A DNA stretch of 64,000 nucleotides from Rhizobium redzepovicii (GTDB lineage: Bacteria; Pseudomonadota; Alphaproteobacteria; Rhizobiales; Rhizobiaceae). Position numbers and translations under genes: made by a program. Under the pieces are notes generated by a model. The model had not been told where the DNA came from. It was given only the letters and a program-made list of their open reading frames with translations, and ran no database searches. Below, one piece after another: positions 27,958-36,154 of this stretch (positions within the stretch are counted from its first letter, which is position 1; each line of letters starts with the position of its first letter). The stretch lies in contig NZ_JAILYH010000007.1 of NCBI RefSeq assembly GCF_019793435.1, positions 62,001-126,000 of the forward strand, given 5' to 3'.

Positions 27958-28251
27958 ATGACCGAAAAAGCCCGCGTCTCGATCCTCTACTGCACCCAGT
28001 GCAACTGGCTGCTGCGCGCCGCCTGGATGGCGCAGGAGCTGCTGCACACCTTTTCCGACAGCCTTGGCGAGGTGGCGCTGATCCCCGGCACCGGCGGCAA
28101 TTTCGAGATCCGCGTCAATGGCGATTTGATCTGGGAGCGCAAGCGCGACAACGGCTTTCCCGGGCCGAAGGAGCTGAAGCAGCGGGTCCGCGACATTATC
28201 GAGCCCGGCCGCGATCTCGGCCATGTCGACCGCGCCTCGCTGGAAAGCTGA
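27958..28251 (+). CDS. SelT/SelW/SelH (Rdx) family protein, cysteine form
   Basis: 97 aa with a thioredoxin-like Rdx fold: strand VSILYC, the redox CxxC in YCTQCNW, then LIPGTGGNFEIRVNG and GFPGPKELKQRVRD. The selenocysteine position of animal SelW is Cys here. Probable role in thiol redox; no partner is known. AAAGGAAAC precedes the ATG. It converges on the BA14K gene with 11 bp between stops. Confidence 0.9.
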   Translation: MTEKARVSILYCTQCNWLLRAAWMAQELLHTFSDSLGEVALIPGTGGNFEIRVNGDLIWERKRDNGFPGPKELKQRVRDIIEPGRDLGHVDRASLES

Positions 28252-28262
28252 CCGCAGCAGCC

Positions 28263-28679
28263 TCAGCGATAGGGCGAGCGGCAGACCCTGTAGACGCCTT
28301 CATAGGTGAGAAAATGATCCGTCCTCGGATTGTAGGAGCGGTATTCATTGGTGCACCAGGCGATATGCTTGTTCGGAGCGTTCGGCTGCACCCGGCGCAC
28401 CGGCGGCGGGTCATAGGTCAGCTGCGGCCGCCCGGCAGCACCCGGCTGATAATAGGTCGGCCCCGTCGCGCCACGCGGCCGGTAATTCGGCTGGATATAA
28501 GCGGGGCGATGCCATTGCTGCGGCCCGAAACCGAAACAGCCGCGAAAATCGCACAGCGTCGATCCGGTGTTGAGCGGCCCGACCCCCGGCTTGCCCAGCT
28601 TCAGCGAATCAGCGCCGGCCACGGCTGGCGCGAAAACAGCAAGAAGACCGGCGAACAGAAGCGTGCGGGCAACGAGCAT
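28263..28679 (-). CDS. BA14K family lectin-like exported protein
   Basis: 138 aa. A signal peptide (LLFAGLLAVFAPAVAGA) precedes a Pro/Tyr/Gly-rich linker, then the BA14K motif HIAWCTNEYRSYNPRTDHF and GVYRVCRSPYR at the C-terminus. BA14K proteins of Brucella and rhizobia are small immunoreactive, lectin-like envelope proteins. Two Cys in the motif could form a disulfide. The function in this strain is unknown. Confidence 0.88.
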   Translation of the reverse strand: MLVARTLLFAGLLAVFAPAVAGADSLKLGKPGVGPLNTGSTLCDFRGCFGFGPQQWHRPAYIQPNYRPRGATGPTYYQPGAAGRPQLTYDPPPVRRVQPNAPNKHIAWCTNEYRSYNPRTDHFLTYEGVYRVCRSPYR

Positions 28680-28808
28680 GAGGCATTCCTTTCGATATTT
28701 TCTCTATATAGGGCGTACCAAGAGAAGCGCTATGCCTGCCCTCCGGCCACTCCCTCGCATGTGATCAATTGTTTTTCGCCAACTGTCAGAAAAACTTCAA
28801 AAACCCGG

Positions 28809-28837
28809 TTGACAGTCAGGAGCCGCCCCCTTACATC
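28809..28837 (+). promoter_or_regulatory. Probable sigma-70-type promoter of tRNA-Leu
   Basis: A perfect TTGACA (28809-28814) and TACATC (28832-28837) lie 17 bp apart, ending about 10 bp before the tRNA. Confidence 0.5.
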
Positions 28838-28847
28838 GCTCTCCGTC

Positions 28848-28934
28848 GCCCAGATGGCGGAATTGGTAGACGCGCCAGCTTCAGGTGCTGGTACCCGAAA
28901 GGGTGTGGAGGTTCGAGTCCTCTTCTGGGCACCA
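28848..28934 (+). tRNA. tRNA-Leu (anticodon CAG)
   Basis: 87 nt including encoded CCA. The acceptor stem GCCCAGA pairs with TCTGGGC. The anticodon stem CCAGC/GCTGG closes the loop TTCAGGT with anticodon CAG at 28882-28884. A long variable arm (CCCGAAAGGGT region) marks a class II tRNA, and GGTTCGAGTCC forms the T arm. Confidence 0.97.
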
Positions 28935-28939
28935 TTCCA

Positions 28940-28964
28940 TTCTTGATCACTACCGGATCAAGAA
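28940..28964 (+). terminator. Hairpin downstream of tRNA-Leu
   Basis: TTCTTGATC (28940-28948) pairs perfectly with GATCAAGAA (28956-28964) around seven bases, 5 bp after the tRNA. It has no strong T-run, so it may be a processing or weak termination structure. Confidence 0.45.
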
Positions 28965-29178
28965 GTTAAGCCTTTCCAAAATTTACGCATTTTGTGCCTG
29001 TGGAAAAGACCCGCGGCAAAGCGCTCAAGGCTTGTCTGCTCAATTTCAAGGACTTTCAAAATCCACATTGACGCGTATTCTCGGTCGCCGATAGCGGGCC
29101 GCCATCGACTGCCGGGGATCATAAAGCCGCCACGCCGTGCGGCAAAAAATCGGAAGCGTAAAGTCGCCGAAGCAACCC

Positions 29179-29199
29179 GCACTCCGCTCCAGCTTGATC
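29179..29199 (+). repeat. Left copy of an imperfect 21-bp direct repeat flanking the 5-gene block
   Basis: It matches 34769-34789 at 19 of 21 positions, including 13 identical bases CTCCAGCTTGATC. It lies about 245 bp after tRNA-Leu. Confidence 0.6.
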
Positions 29200-29353
29200 T
29201 CGAGACCTAACCGTCCTCTCGGGACAAGTACTGGCGGCGATCGCCGGAACTCCCTATCATAATCAATATAGCGCTTCGTAATCCCGAAATTGGTTGCGGG
29301 CTTGAAATCATTCGACGTTTCCCGACGGCGACACCTCGCAAAACCCGGCGCAT

Positions 29354-29391
29354 TTCGGGATCCCGAAGCGGCAGAATTTCGGGATTCCGAA
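29354..29391. repeat. Two 14-bp palindromes 24 bp apart
   Basis: TTCGGGATCCCGAA (29354-29367) is a perfect palindrome. TTCGGGATTCCGAA (29378-29391) is the same with one change. Centre-to-centre spacing is 24 bp, roughly two helical turns, as in tandem operators. Confidence 0.6.
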
Positions 29392-29829
29392 GTGCGGTTT
29401 TTGCCCTGTCCGGAACGATCGGCCGCTTTGTTCGGATCGGCGGCGAACTGGGCGAATTTCGCAGGATAGATTTCGCGCCTTGTTTTCCAACAGCTCAGGT
29501 GCAGCCCTCAGCTGAAAGCTGACGTCGGCAACCTCGTTGCAACCGTCCTGTTGCGTAAGCGGCCTTGAGTCCGATTCTCCGAAACCATCAGGCAAGCCTC
29601 ATGCCGACGATGCGTCGAGGAAGAATGTCGCTGAGATGATCGACTTTTGGGCGAGATCAGTGCGGGAACGCCGTTCGGATCGGAAAAACTTCGTTGCATT
29701 GCCGTCGTCCGTTCAATATTCAGTACACCGATTTCGCAAACCCTTGATCAATTGAATTCGGCGGTCTGCTGTCAAATAAGTGCATCGCCGGTTGGGTTTC
29801 GGACTACAGGAAATAAAGGGATATCACCC

Positions 29830-31053
29830 ATGAATTGTCGTATGTGTGGCAGCACCAAGTTGCATAAATTTCTCGACTTGGGTTTTACACCTCCGGCCGA
29901 CCAATTCCGGCGCAAGGATCAATCGCGCGAGCCGGACGTTCATTATCCCTTGCAGGTGATGATGTGTGACGATTGTGGTTTGGCTCAGTTGAGTCATGTC
30001 GTATCTCCAGAAGTTTTATACCGGAACGACTATCCCTACGAATCCTCCACCACCCGCACCGGCCAGGCGCACTGGTCCGAATTCGCCGCCAGTGTGGTTG
30101 CGCGCCTGCAATTGGGGCCGAAGGACTTGGCGGTGGATATCGGCAGCAATGTGGGTGTGCTGCTGGGAGCTTTCCAAAGCCAGGGCTTGCGGGTGCAGGG
30201 AGTCGATCCTGCGGCAAACATCGTCATGATCGCGCAGGCCAATGGCATCGACACGATCTGTGATTTTTTCAATGAAGATACCGCTCGCACCATCGTTGCT
30301 GATAAAGGCCATGCATCAGTGGTGACGGCGACCAACGTATTTGCCCATGTGGATGATCTCGACAGCTTCATATCGAGTGTCAAGGAATTGCTCAGCGAAC
30401 GCGGTGTGTTCATTTTCGAAGCGCCGTATTTCGTCAATCTGCTCAAGCACAATGAATACGACACTATCTATCACGAGCATCTCTCATACCTGTCGGTCAA
30501 ACCGTTGCTGGCCTTTTTCCGTAAACACGGCCTGGAGATATTTCATATCGAGGAGCGCGATATCCATGGCGGCTCTTTCCGTGTGCATGTCGGCAGGATC
30601 GGCATGTGGCCTGCCTCGCCGGACGCAGAACGGATGGCGCAGGCAGAGGTGGACATGGGCATATACAGCCATGACAAACTTGCCGAGTTTGCCGCGGCCG
30701 TGCGGCGCAACAAGGACGAACTGACCTGGATGCTTCATTCGCTGAAACATGAAGGCAAACGGATCGCAGCCGTCAGCGCTCCCGCCAAGGGCATGACCTT
30801 GCTCAATTACTGCGGGCTTGACGCCGACATACTTGATTTCGTCACCGAGAAATCAAAGCTGAAGATTGGTCGCTATACCCCAGGGGCGCACATTCCGGTG
30901 GTCTCTGACGAAGAACTGCTCAAACATCAGCCTGACTATGCTCTGCTCCTGGCTTGGAATTTCGCCGACGAAATCATCGGGAACCTGCATGAATTTCGGC
31001 GCCGGGGAGGCAAATTCATTATCCCGATCCCCTTCCCCAAAATCGTCGACTGA
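29830..31053 (+). CDS. C-methyltransferase of NDP-hexose type (first copy)
   Basis: 407 aa. The N-terminal zinc-binding part has MNCRMCGS and CDDCGLAQLSH. The central SAM domain has VDIGSNVGVLLGAF, and the C-terminal half carries YHEHLSYLS, HGGSFRVHVG and SAPAKGMTLLNYCG, the three-part plan of sugar C-methyltransferases (TylCIII/NovU). These add a methyl carbon to a keto-sugar nucleotide. Codon use is more relaxed than in the flanking chromosome. It opens a five-gene block and is paralogous to 37206-38441. Confidence 0.88.
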   Translation: MNCRMCGSTKLHKFLDLGFTPPADQFRRKDQSREPDVHYPLQVMMCDDCGLAQLSHVVSPEVLYRNDYPYESSTTRTGQAHWSEFAASVVARLQLGPKDLAVDIGSNVGVLLGAFQSQGLRVQGVDPAANIVMIAQANGIDTICDFFNEDTARTIVADKGHASVVTATNVFAHVDDLDSFISSVKELLSERGVFIFEAPYFVNLLKHNEYDTIYHEHLSYLSVKPLLAFFRKHGLEIFHIEERDIHGGSFRVHVGRIGMWPASPDAERMAQAEVDMGIYSHDKLAEFAAAVRRNKDELTWMLHSLKHEGKRIAAVSAPAKGMTLLNYCGLDADILDFVTEKSKLKIGRYTPGAHIPVVSDEELLKHQPDYALLLAWNFADEIIGNLHEFRRRGGKFIIPIPFPKIVD

Positions 31054-31073
31054 TTACTCTTAAGGAGCACGCA

Positions 31074-31457
31074 ATGGCGAAAATCTCGCTGGTCCCCGCA
31101 TTCAAGGATGCTCGTGGCGAAATCACCGATCTTCTCGAAAACGAGAACATCAACGCGATTACCCGCATCACCTTTTCCAAAGGCGCCGTGCGCGGCAACC
31201 ACTACCACAAGGAAACCACCCAGTGGAATTATCTGATCTCGGGCAGCATCAAGCTGGTCAGTCAGGTACCCGGCGAGCCAGTGGTCGAGACGGTGATGAA
31301 TCCCGGCGATTTCACCGTTACGAAGCCGCATGTGCGTCACGCCCTCGTCGGCTTGGATGAGGCGGAGTTGCTGGTCTTTACCAGTGGACCGCGTGGCGGC
31401 AAGGAATACGAAAGCGACACGTTCCGTCTCGACGTTCCTTTGGCAGCCGGTGCTTAA
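31074..31457 (+). CDS. Cupin protein, possible NDP-4-keto-6-deoxyhexose 3,4-ketoisomerase (FdtA/TylM3-like)
   Basis: 127 aa, single cupin. FKDARGEITDLLENENINAI followed by GAVRGNHYHKETTQWNYLISG has the His-x-His of cupin motif 1, and NPGDFTVTKPHVRHAL is motif 2. Length and the DxRGxLxxxEE-like opening resemble WxcM/FdtA ketoisomerases, which move the keto group from C4 to C3 before 3-amination. The aminotransferase follows after 3 bp, which fits that order. A binding-only or epimerase role is possible. AAGGAG precedes the ATG. Confidence 0.7.
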   Translation: MAKISLVPAFKDARGEITDLLENENINAITRITFSKGAVRGNHYHKETTQWNYLISGSIKLVSQVPGEPVVETVMNPGDFTVTKPHVRHALVGLDEAELLVFTSGPRGGKEYESDTFRLDVPLAAGA

Positions 31458-31460
31458 CCC

Positions 31461-32618
31461 ATGTCGATAAACCCTCTACGTCAGGATTCGCCCGTGTCCA
31501 CACGTCGCGTGCCCGTCTCGCAGCCATTGTTGGGGGCGGAAGAGACCCATCACGTCAACAATGCCTTGGCCAAAGGCGCTATCTCGGGTTTCTTTGGCGA
31601 CTACCTGCCAATGTTCGAGCAGGAATTCGCGGCCTATTGCGATTGTGCCCATGGCGTGGCGGTTTCCAGCGGAACCACGGCACTTCACTTGGCGCTGGCG
31701 ACCCTGTCCATCGGTCCCGGCGACGAGGTGCTGGTGGCCTCGCTGACCAATATGGCAACGTTTTTCGCCGTGCTGTACCAGGGCGCACATCCTGTGCCGA
31801 TCGACTCCGAAGCCGATACTTTGAATCTCGATCCAACGCTGTTGCGAGCAAAGATCACATCCAAAACCAAGGCGATCCTGGTGGTGCACCTGTTTGGTCA
31901 CCCGGTCGACATGGATCCTGTGATGGAAGTCGCTCGCGAGCACAATCTCTATGTCATCGAGGACTGTGCCGAGGCTCATGGCGCTCTGTATAAAGGCCGC
32001 AAGGTCGGCGGCATCGGCGACATCGGCTGCTTCAGTTTCTACGCCAATAAGGTGATCACGACCGGTGAAGGCGGAATGCTGACACTGAATAACGGCGAGT
32101 GGGCCGATCGCGCACGCAATCTCAAGGGATTGGCGTTCGGCGACAAGAACAAGTTCATGCACAAGGACATCGGATATAACTTCCGGATGACAAATCTGCA
32201 GGCGGCGATCGGGCATGCCCAGTTCGGCAAGATCGAACAGATCATCGACGCCAAACGGACCATCGCGAACGCGTATGGACAACGCCTTGGTGGGCGCGAC
32301 GACCTGCAGTTGCCGATGGAAAAGCCGTATGCCCGAAACGTTCACTGGATGTACATGGTGCTCGTCAGCGGACGCAACGCCGGTCGGCGCGCAGAGGTGA
32401 TGCATGCGCTGGCGCAAAAAGGCGTCGAGAGCCGCGAGAATTTCCTGCCTTACAACATGCAGGAAATTTTTATCAAACGCGGTTGGACCAGCGCCGATGA
32501 ATGCCCGGTTGCGAACGACCTTGGCCTGCGCGGCTTTTACTTGCCGAGTGGCCCGGCAATCTCTGATGATGACATTGATTATGTCTGTCAGAGCCTGATC
32601 GAAGTCTTGGACCAATGA
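31461..32618 (+). CDS. DegT/DnrJ/EryC1/StrS aminotransferase (first copy)
   Basis: 385 aa, PLP fold-type I sugar aminotransferase. SSGTTALHLALATL binds the cofactor phosphate, VIEDCAEAHGA supplies the ring-stacking Asp, and the Schiff-base Lys lies in FYANKVITTGEGGM. NFRMTNLQAAIGHAQ is typical of the family. It converts a keto-sugar nucleotide to an amino sugar with glutamate as likely donor. The 3-bp spacing to the cupin and the 4-bp overlap with the next methyltransferase show one operon. Confidence 0.93.
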   Translation: MSINPLRQDSPVSTRRVPVSQPLLGAEETHHVNNALAKGAISGFFGDYLPMFEQEFAAYCDCAHGVAVSSGTTALHLALATLSIGPGDEVLVASLTNMATFFAVLYQGAHPVPIDSEADTLNLDPTLLRAKITSKTKAILVVHLFGHPVDMDPVMEVAREHNLYVIEDCAEAHGALYKGRKVGGIGDIGCFSFYANKVITTGEGGMLTLNNGEWADRARNLKGLAFGDKNKFMHKDIGYNFRMTNLQAAIGHAQFGKIEQIIDAKRTIANAYGQRLGGRDDLQLPMEKPYARNVHWMYMVLVSGRNAGRRAEVMHALAQKGVESRENFLPYNMQEIFIKRGWTSADECPVANDLGLRGFYLPSGPAISDDDIDYVCQSLIEVLDQ

Positions 32619-33475
32619 GTGCTGATGCGCCCGTGACAGGCAAAGAGCAGGAACCGATTCCGTTCGGTGAATATTCCGCGATCTATGACCTCATATACCG
32701 CGATAAGGACTATGCCGGCGAGGCTGGTTTTGTCGCGGCTCTGATAGAGCAGCATGCGCCGCGTCAAAACCATGTACCGATTCGGGTTCTGGATCTCGCC
32801 TGTGGGACCGGGCGCCACGCCATGGAACTGGCGGCCAAGGGTTATGTTGTCGAAGGCAGCGACATCTCATCGGGAATGGTGGCGGTGGCGCGCAACAGCG
32901 CGGCCGAACGTGGGCTGGATGTGCGATTTCATGAGTGCTCGTTTCAGACGGCCGACGCAATCCAGGGTACTTTCGACGTCGTCCTGGCCATGTTCGCGGC
33001 ACTTGGCTACCTCACCGACTTTGCCGATTTTGAGCTGACCTTGAAGAATATCGCAAAGAAAATGGCGCCCGGCGGCATTTTCATTTTCGATGTGTGGAAC
33101 GGCACGGCAGTGCTGCCGCAATATTCTCCCCACAAGGTAAGGCAGGAAGCGGACGACAAACGCAAGGTTGAGCGCGTTTCTCGTACCACCTTGGATACGG
33201 TCGCACAACAAGCCGTCGTCAATTTTGAATTCAAGGTCGAGTATGCCGACGGGGTGGTGAAGCATTTCAGTGAGAACCATCGCGTGCGGTTTTATTTTCC
33301 GCAGGAAATGGTCGATTTGCTGAAGGCGCTCGGCTTTGAGGTTCTTCTGCGGTGCCCATTTTTGCAGCCGGAAAAGGCCGTCTCCAGCGGCGACTGGAAC
33401 ATGACCTACGTCGTGCGGAAAATGTCGGGCGGGCCTACGGCTACTGACCAGGGCCAACAACGGAGCGCAGTTTGA
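32615..33475 (+). CDS. Class I SAM methyltransferase, candidate amino-sugar N-methyltransferase
   Basis: 286 aa. FGEYSAIYDLIYRDKDY begins the fold; VLDLACGTGRHAMELA is motif I, and FDVVLAMFAALGYLTD resembles the MFSSIGYL region of TylM1/DesVI N-methyltransferases. APGGIFIFDVWNGTA follows. Placement directly after a sugar aminotransferase (ATGA overlap) supports methylation of the new amino group, but an O-methyltransferase cannot be excluded. Its stop overlaps the TTG start of the glycosyltransferase. Confidence 0.8.
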   Translation: MSADAPVTGKEQEPIPFGEYSAIYDLIYRDKDYAGEAGFVAALIEQHAPRQNHVPIRVLDLACGTGRHAMELAAKGYVVEGSDISSGMVAVARNSAAERGLDVRFHECSFQTADAIQGTFDVVLAMFAALGYLTDFADFELTLKNIAKKMAPGGIFIFDVWNGTAVLPQYSPHKVRQEADDKRKVERVSRTTLDTVAQQAVVNFEFKVEYADGVVKHFSENHRVRFYFPQEMVDLLKALGFEVLLRCPFLQPEKAVSSGDWNMTYVVRKMSGGPTATDQGQQRSAV

Positions 33476-34695
33476 AGATCGGTTTTTTCTTCAATGACCC
33501 TTCCCCGCACTCTGGCGGCGTGTTTACCTATCAGCAGGATATATTCAGGTCCTTTCTGGAACTGGCTGCAAAGTCGCATCACGAATTCCACGTGATTTGT
33601 GAGCACCACAAGCAAGAGGATTTTTCTGCTCTTCCAGGCCGGCCCGACAATGTCCATATTTCCCCTATGGATGCTCCCGAGCCGCCGCTGACGCCACGCC
33701 GCCGCGTCAAGCTTTTCGTCCGGCGCTTATTGGGAAAAGGCGAGAGAGCGATCGAAAAGGGGCCAAAAATCAGTCGGGCCGCCGCGGTATTGGTTCGCAA
33801 TGAAATCGAGTTCACCTGGTCGATCGGGCACTATGAGCATGAGGCTTTCGACGTGCCCTACATTACCACCGTGTTCGACCTCCAGCACAGGCTGCAGCCC
33901 TGGTTTCCCGAAGTCAGCCTGAGCAGCCTGTGGGATATCCGCGAAGAATTCTTCAGCCGTTATGTCAGACGTGCTGCCTATGTGATCACAGGCACCGAAG
34001 AGGGCCGGCGCGAAATCGAAAACTTCTACCGCGTTCCCGCAAAGCGCATCCGTGTCCTTCCCTTGCCGACGCCGAGCTTCTGCTTCAATCCACCTGCGGC
34101 CGACACCGCATCCCGGCTCCGGGCGCTGGGAATTACCAGCCGGTATCTATACTATCCAGCACAGTTTTGGGCCCACAAGAACCACGCCAATTTGTTGCAC
34201 GCATTACGGTTGATCAATGACGGAGAGACCGAGCCGTTCCAGCTCGCGCTGGTCGGCTCCGATCACGGTAATCTGGACCACTTGCGCTCGCTGGCGCGCA
34301 CCCTTGGTGTAGAGCAGCAGGTGCTGTTCCTCGGTTTTGTCGCTCGTGAAGACCTGACTGCGCTTTATCAGGGAGCGTTCGCGCTTACTTATCCAAGCCT
34401 GTTCGGACCGGATAATTTGCCGCCTCTGGAAGCCTTTGCCCTTGGCTGCCCGGTGATTGCATCAGACTATGACGGTGCCCGCGAACAATTGGAGAATGCG
34501 GCCTTATACGTCGACGCATTGGCGCCGGACTCAATCGCCGCTGCGGTTCGACAATTGCAGGCAAGCCCCGAACTGCGGCAACAGATGATCGAAAAGGGTC
34601 ATATTCGTGCGCGCAAATGGACCGCGACGGACTATGTGCAAGAGATTTTCTCCATACTTGACGAATTCGAACCGGTACGTCGCTGCTGGCATTAA
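33472..34695 (+). CDS. Family 4 glycosyltransferase
   Basis: 407 aa, GT-B fold. MKIGFFFNDPSPHSGGVFTY starts the N-domain. The C-domain has YYPAQFWAHKNHANLLHAL, LVGSDHGN, VLFLGFVAREDLTALY and the donor-site E-x7-E-like stretch YPSLFGPDNLPPLEAFALG, a GT4 signature. The start is TTG at 33472, overlapping the previous stop by 4 nt, so translation is coupled. It probably transfers the sugar made by the preceding genes. It is the last gene of the block. Confidence 0.9.
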   Translation: MKIGFFFNDPSPHSGGVFTYQQDIFRSFLELAAKSHHEFHVICEHHKQEDFSALPGRPDNVHISPMDAPEPPLTPRRRVKLFVRRLLGKGERAIEKGPKISRAAAVLVRNEIEFTWSIGHYEHEAFDVPYITTVFDLQHRLQPWFPEVSLSSLWDIREEFFSRYVRRAAYVITGTEEGRREIENFYRVPAKRIRVLPLPTPSFCFNPPAADTASRLRALGITSRYLYYPAQFWAHKNHANLLHALRLINDGETEPFQLALVGSDHGNLDHLRSLARTLGVEQQVLFLGFVAREDLTALYQGAFALTYPSLFGPDNLPPLEAFALGCPVIASDYDGAREQLENAALYVDALAPDSIAAAVRQLQASPELRQQMIEKGHIRARKWTATDYVQEIFSILDEFEPVRRCWH

Positions 34696-34768
34696 ACTGA
34701 AATAGTGCGCAGCCTCCTTAATTGCCCTGATTTCGGAACTGCCAGCCTGAGATCGCCCGAAACGGAAG

Positions 34769-34789
34769 GCAGTCCACTCCAGCTTGATC
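34769..34789 (+). repeat. Right copy of the imperfect 21-bp direct repeat
   Basis: Matches 29179-29199 at 19 of 21 positions. In one frame both copies encode T/S-P-L-Q-L-D, so they may be remnants of one duplicated coding end. Confidence 0.6.
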
Positions 34790-34827
34790 CAGATGCCTGG
34801 CCGTCGATCGGGCAGGGTTAACGACCT

Positions 34828-35118
34828 TCACGCGGCCATATGGGTCTTCCTGCTGTCGGGAATGACGGTCAGCACTCCCATGCCGGCTTCTCTGGCGGCG
34901 CTCAGAAGCAGTTCCCTGAGTTCGTCCATCCCAGCCTGCCCCATGACGGCATCGGCGCAAACCTTCACCGCCGCAACATATTCCTCTCCATCCTCAAACG
35001 GCCAGTCGGTCATCAGAACTTCAGCGGCGTCTCGGAGCGTCCGGACGATCTTGCGTTTGTGCCGGTCGCCGAGAAAGAGAACGAGAGGCGCAAAATCCGC
35101 CGATGTGTTCCATTGCAT
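34828..35118 (-). CDS. DUF982 family protein
   Basis: 96 aa. The DUF982 pattern is clear: FAPLVLFLGDRHKRKIVRTLRDAAEVL, then DWPFEDGEEYVAAVKVCADAV and LRELLLSAAREAGMGV. These small proteins are abundant in rhizobia, often on plasmids and islands, and have no known function. It sits alone and reversed between the two sugar blocks. GGGGAGAAAG lies before the ATG. Confidence 0.85.
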   Translation of the reverse strand: MQWNTSADFAPLVLFLGDRHKRKIVRTLRDAAEVLMTDWPFEDGEEYVAAVKVCADAVMGQAGMDELRELLLSAAREAGMGVLTVIPDSRKTHMAA

Positions 35119-35380
35119 GGCACTTTCTCCCCAAGAGTTAGAATATTAGTAACAATGCAAGAAGCGTGCCGGGACGGCAGGAAGCGTTTCAACGGCCTGC
35201 CGAGCGCGCGCGGTACCTGGTCGACACCCCCGCAAGCCTCGCACAAGAACGAAATCGGATACCGGGACCAGGATGACCATACGGCCGTTCCACCTGTGAG
35301 TGCCCCCGCATGCCGGGCGGCCTCGCCGGGCGCCGGCCGTAGACAATAATCGCTTCCAAAGACTCTGGAGTTCGCTTGGG

Positions 35381-36154
35381 ATGAAAGTTGTAATTCTCGC
35401 CGGTGGTCTCGGATCGCGCCTTGCCGAGGAGACCAGCGTACGGCCTAAGCCTCTGGTCGAAATCGGCGGCATGCCGATCCTCTGGCATATCATGAACATC
35501 TACGCCCATCACGGCCTCGATGATTTCATTATCTGCGCCGGCTACAAGGGCTATATGATCAAGGAATATTTCGTAAACCTTGTTCTCCACCACAGCGATA
35601 TCACGGTCGACCTCGGCGCCAACAGCATCAATTATCACGGCGGCAAACGGCCGAACTGGCGCGTCACCGTCGTCGATACCGGCATGCATTCGATGACCGG
35701 CGGCCGTCTCGGGCGCATTCGCGACCATCTGACACCAGGCGAACCTTTCTGCATGACGTATGGCGACGGCGTCGGCGACATCGACATTGCCGCCGAAGTC
35801 GCTTTCCATCGCGATCACGGCCTGAAGGCGACGATGTGCGCGGTGACCCCGCCCGGACGGTACGGCGCCACGAATATCGAGGGCCAGTACATCACCTCCT
35901 TCGTGGAGAAGCCGAGAGGCGACGGCCAGCGTATCAACGGCGGCTTCTTCGTGCTCGACCCTTCAGTGGTCGATCTCATCACAAGCGACGACACGATCTG
36001 GGAAGCCGGGCCGCTGGAGTGGCTTGCCGCCAACAACCAGCTTGCCGCCTTCAAGCATGACGGCTTCTGGCAGCCGATGGATACGCTGCGCGAGCGCACC
36101 CATCTGGAAGAACTCTGGAATTCCGGAAAGGCGCCGTGGAAGCTATGGGCCTGA
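35381..36154 (+). CDS. rfbF: Glucose-1-phosphate cytidylyltransferase
   Basis: 257 aa, the normal RfbF/DdhA length. MKVVILAGGLGSRLAEET followed by RPKPLVEIGG is the nucleotidyltransferase signature; GGFFVLDPSVVDLI and GFWQPMDTLRER are specific to CDP-glucose synthases. It makes CDP-glucose from CTP and glucose-1-phosphate. I start at 35381 because the family begins there. The 10-nt overlap with rfbG shows an operon. Codon use matches the chromosome, unlike the preceding block. Confidence 0.96.
   Translation: MKVVILAGGLGSRLAEETSVRPKPLVEIGGMPILWHIMNIYAHHGLDDFIICAGYKGYMIKEYFVNLVLHHSDITVDLGANSINYHGGKRPNWRVTVVDTGMHSMTGGRLGRIRDHLTPGEPFCMTYGDGVGDIDIAAEVAFHRDHGLKATMCAVTPPGRYGATNIEGQYITSFVEKPRGDGQRINGGFFVLDPSVVDLITSDDTIWEAGPLEWLAANNQLAAFKHDGFWQPMDTLRERTHLEELWNSGKAPWKLWA

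Larger units (their letters stand above)
28935..29829. other. 895-bp stretch between tRNA-Leu and the sugar locus
   Basis: No convincing gene. A 72-codon frame from TTG 28992 to 29210 (basic, ending TPLQLDLET) might be the remnant of a coding 3' end; a similar SPLQLD sequence occurs at 34771. The stretch also holds two palindromes at 29354-29391. Base composition is mixed. I read it as a recombination scar or island edge plus the upstream region of the methyltransferase gene. Confidence 0.5.

Noticed and set aside
28910-28934. tRNA-Leu 3' end as an att site
   Set aside because: No second copy of the tRNA 3' end was noticed in the window and no integrase is present; only the separate 21-bp repeat flanks the block.
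29308-29595. 95-codon minus-strand ORF
   Set aside because: Its repeated FGIPK comes from the two palindromes at 29354-29391; no ribosome site and no family.
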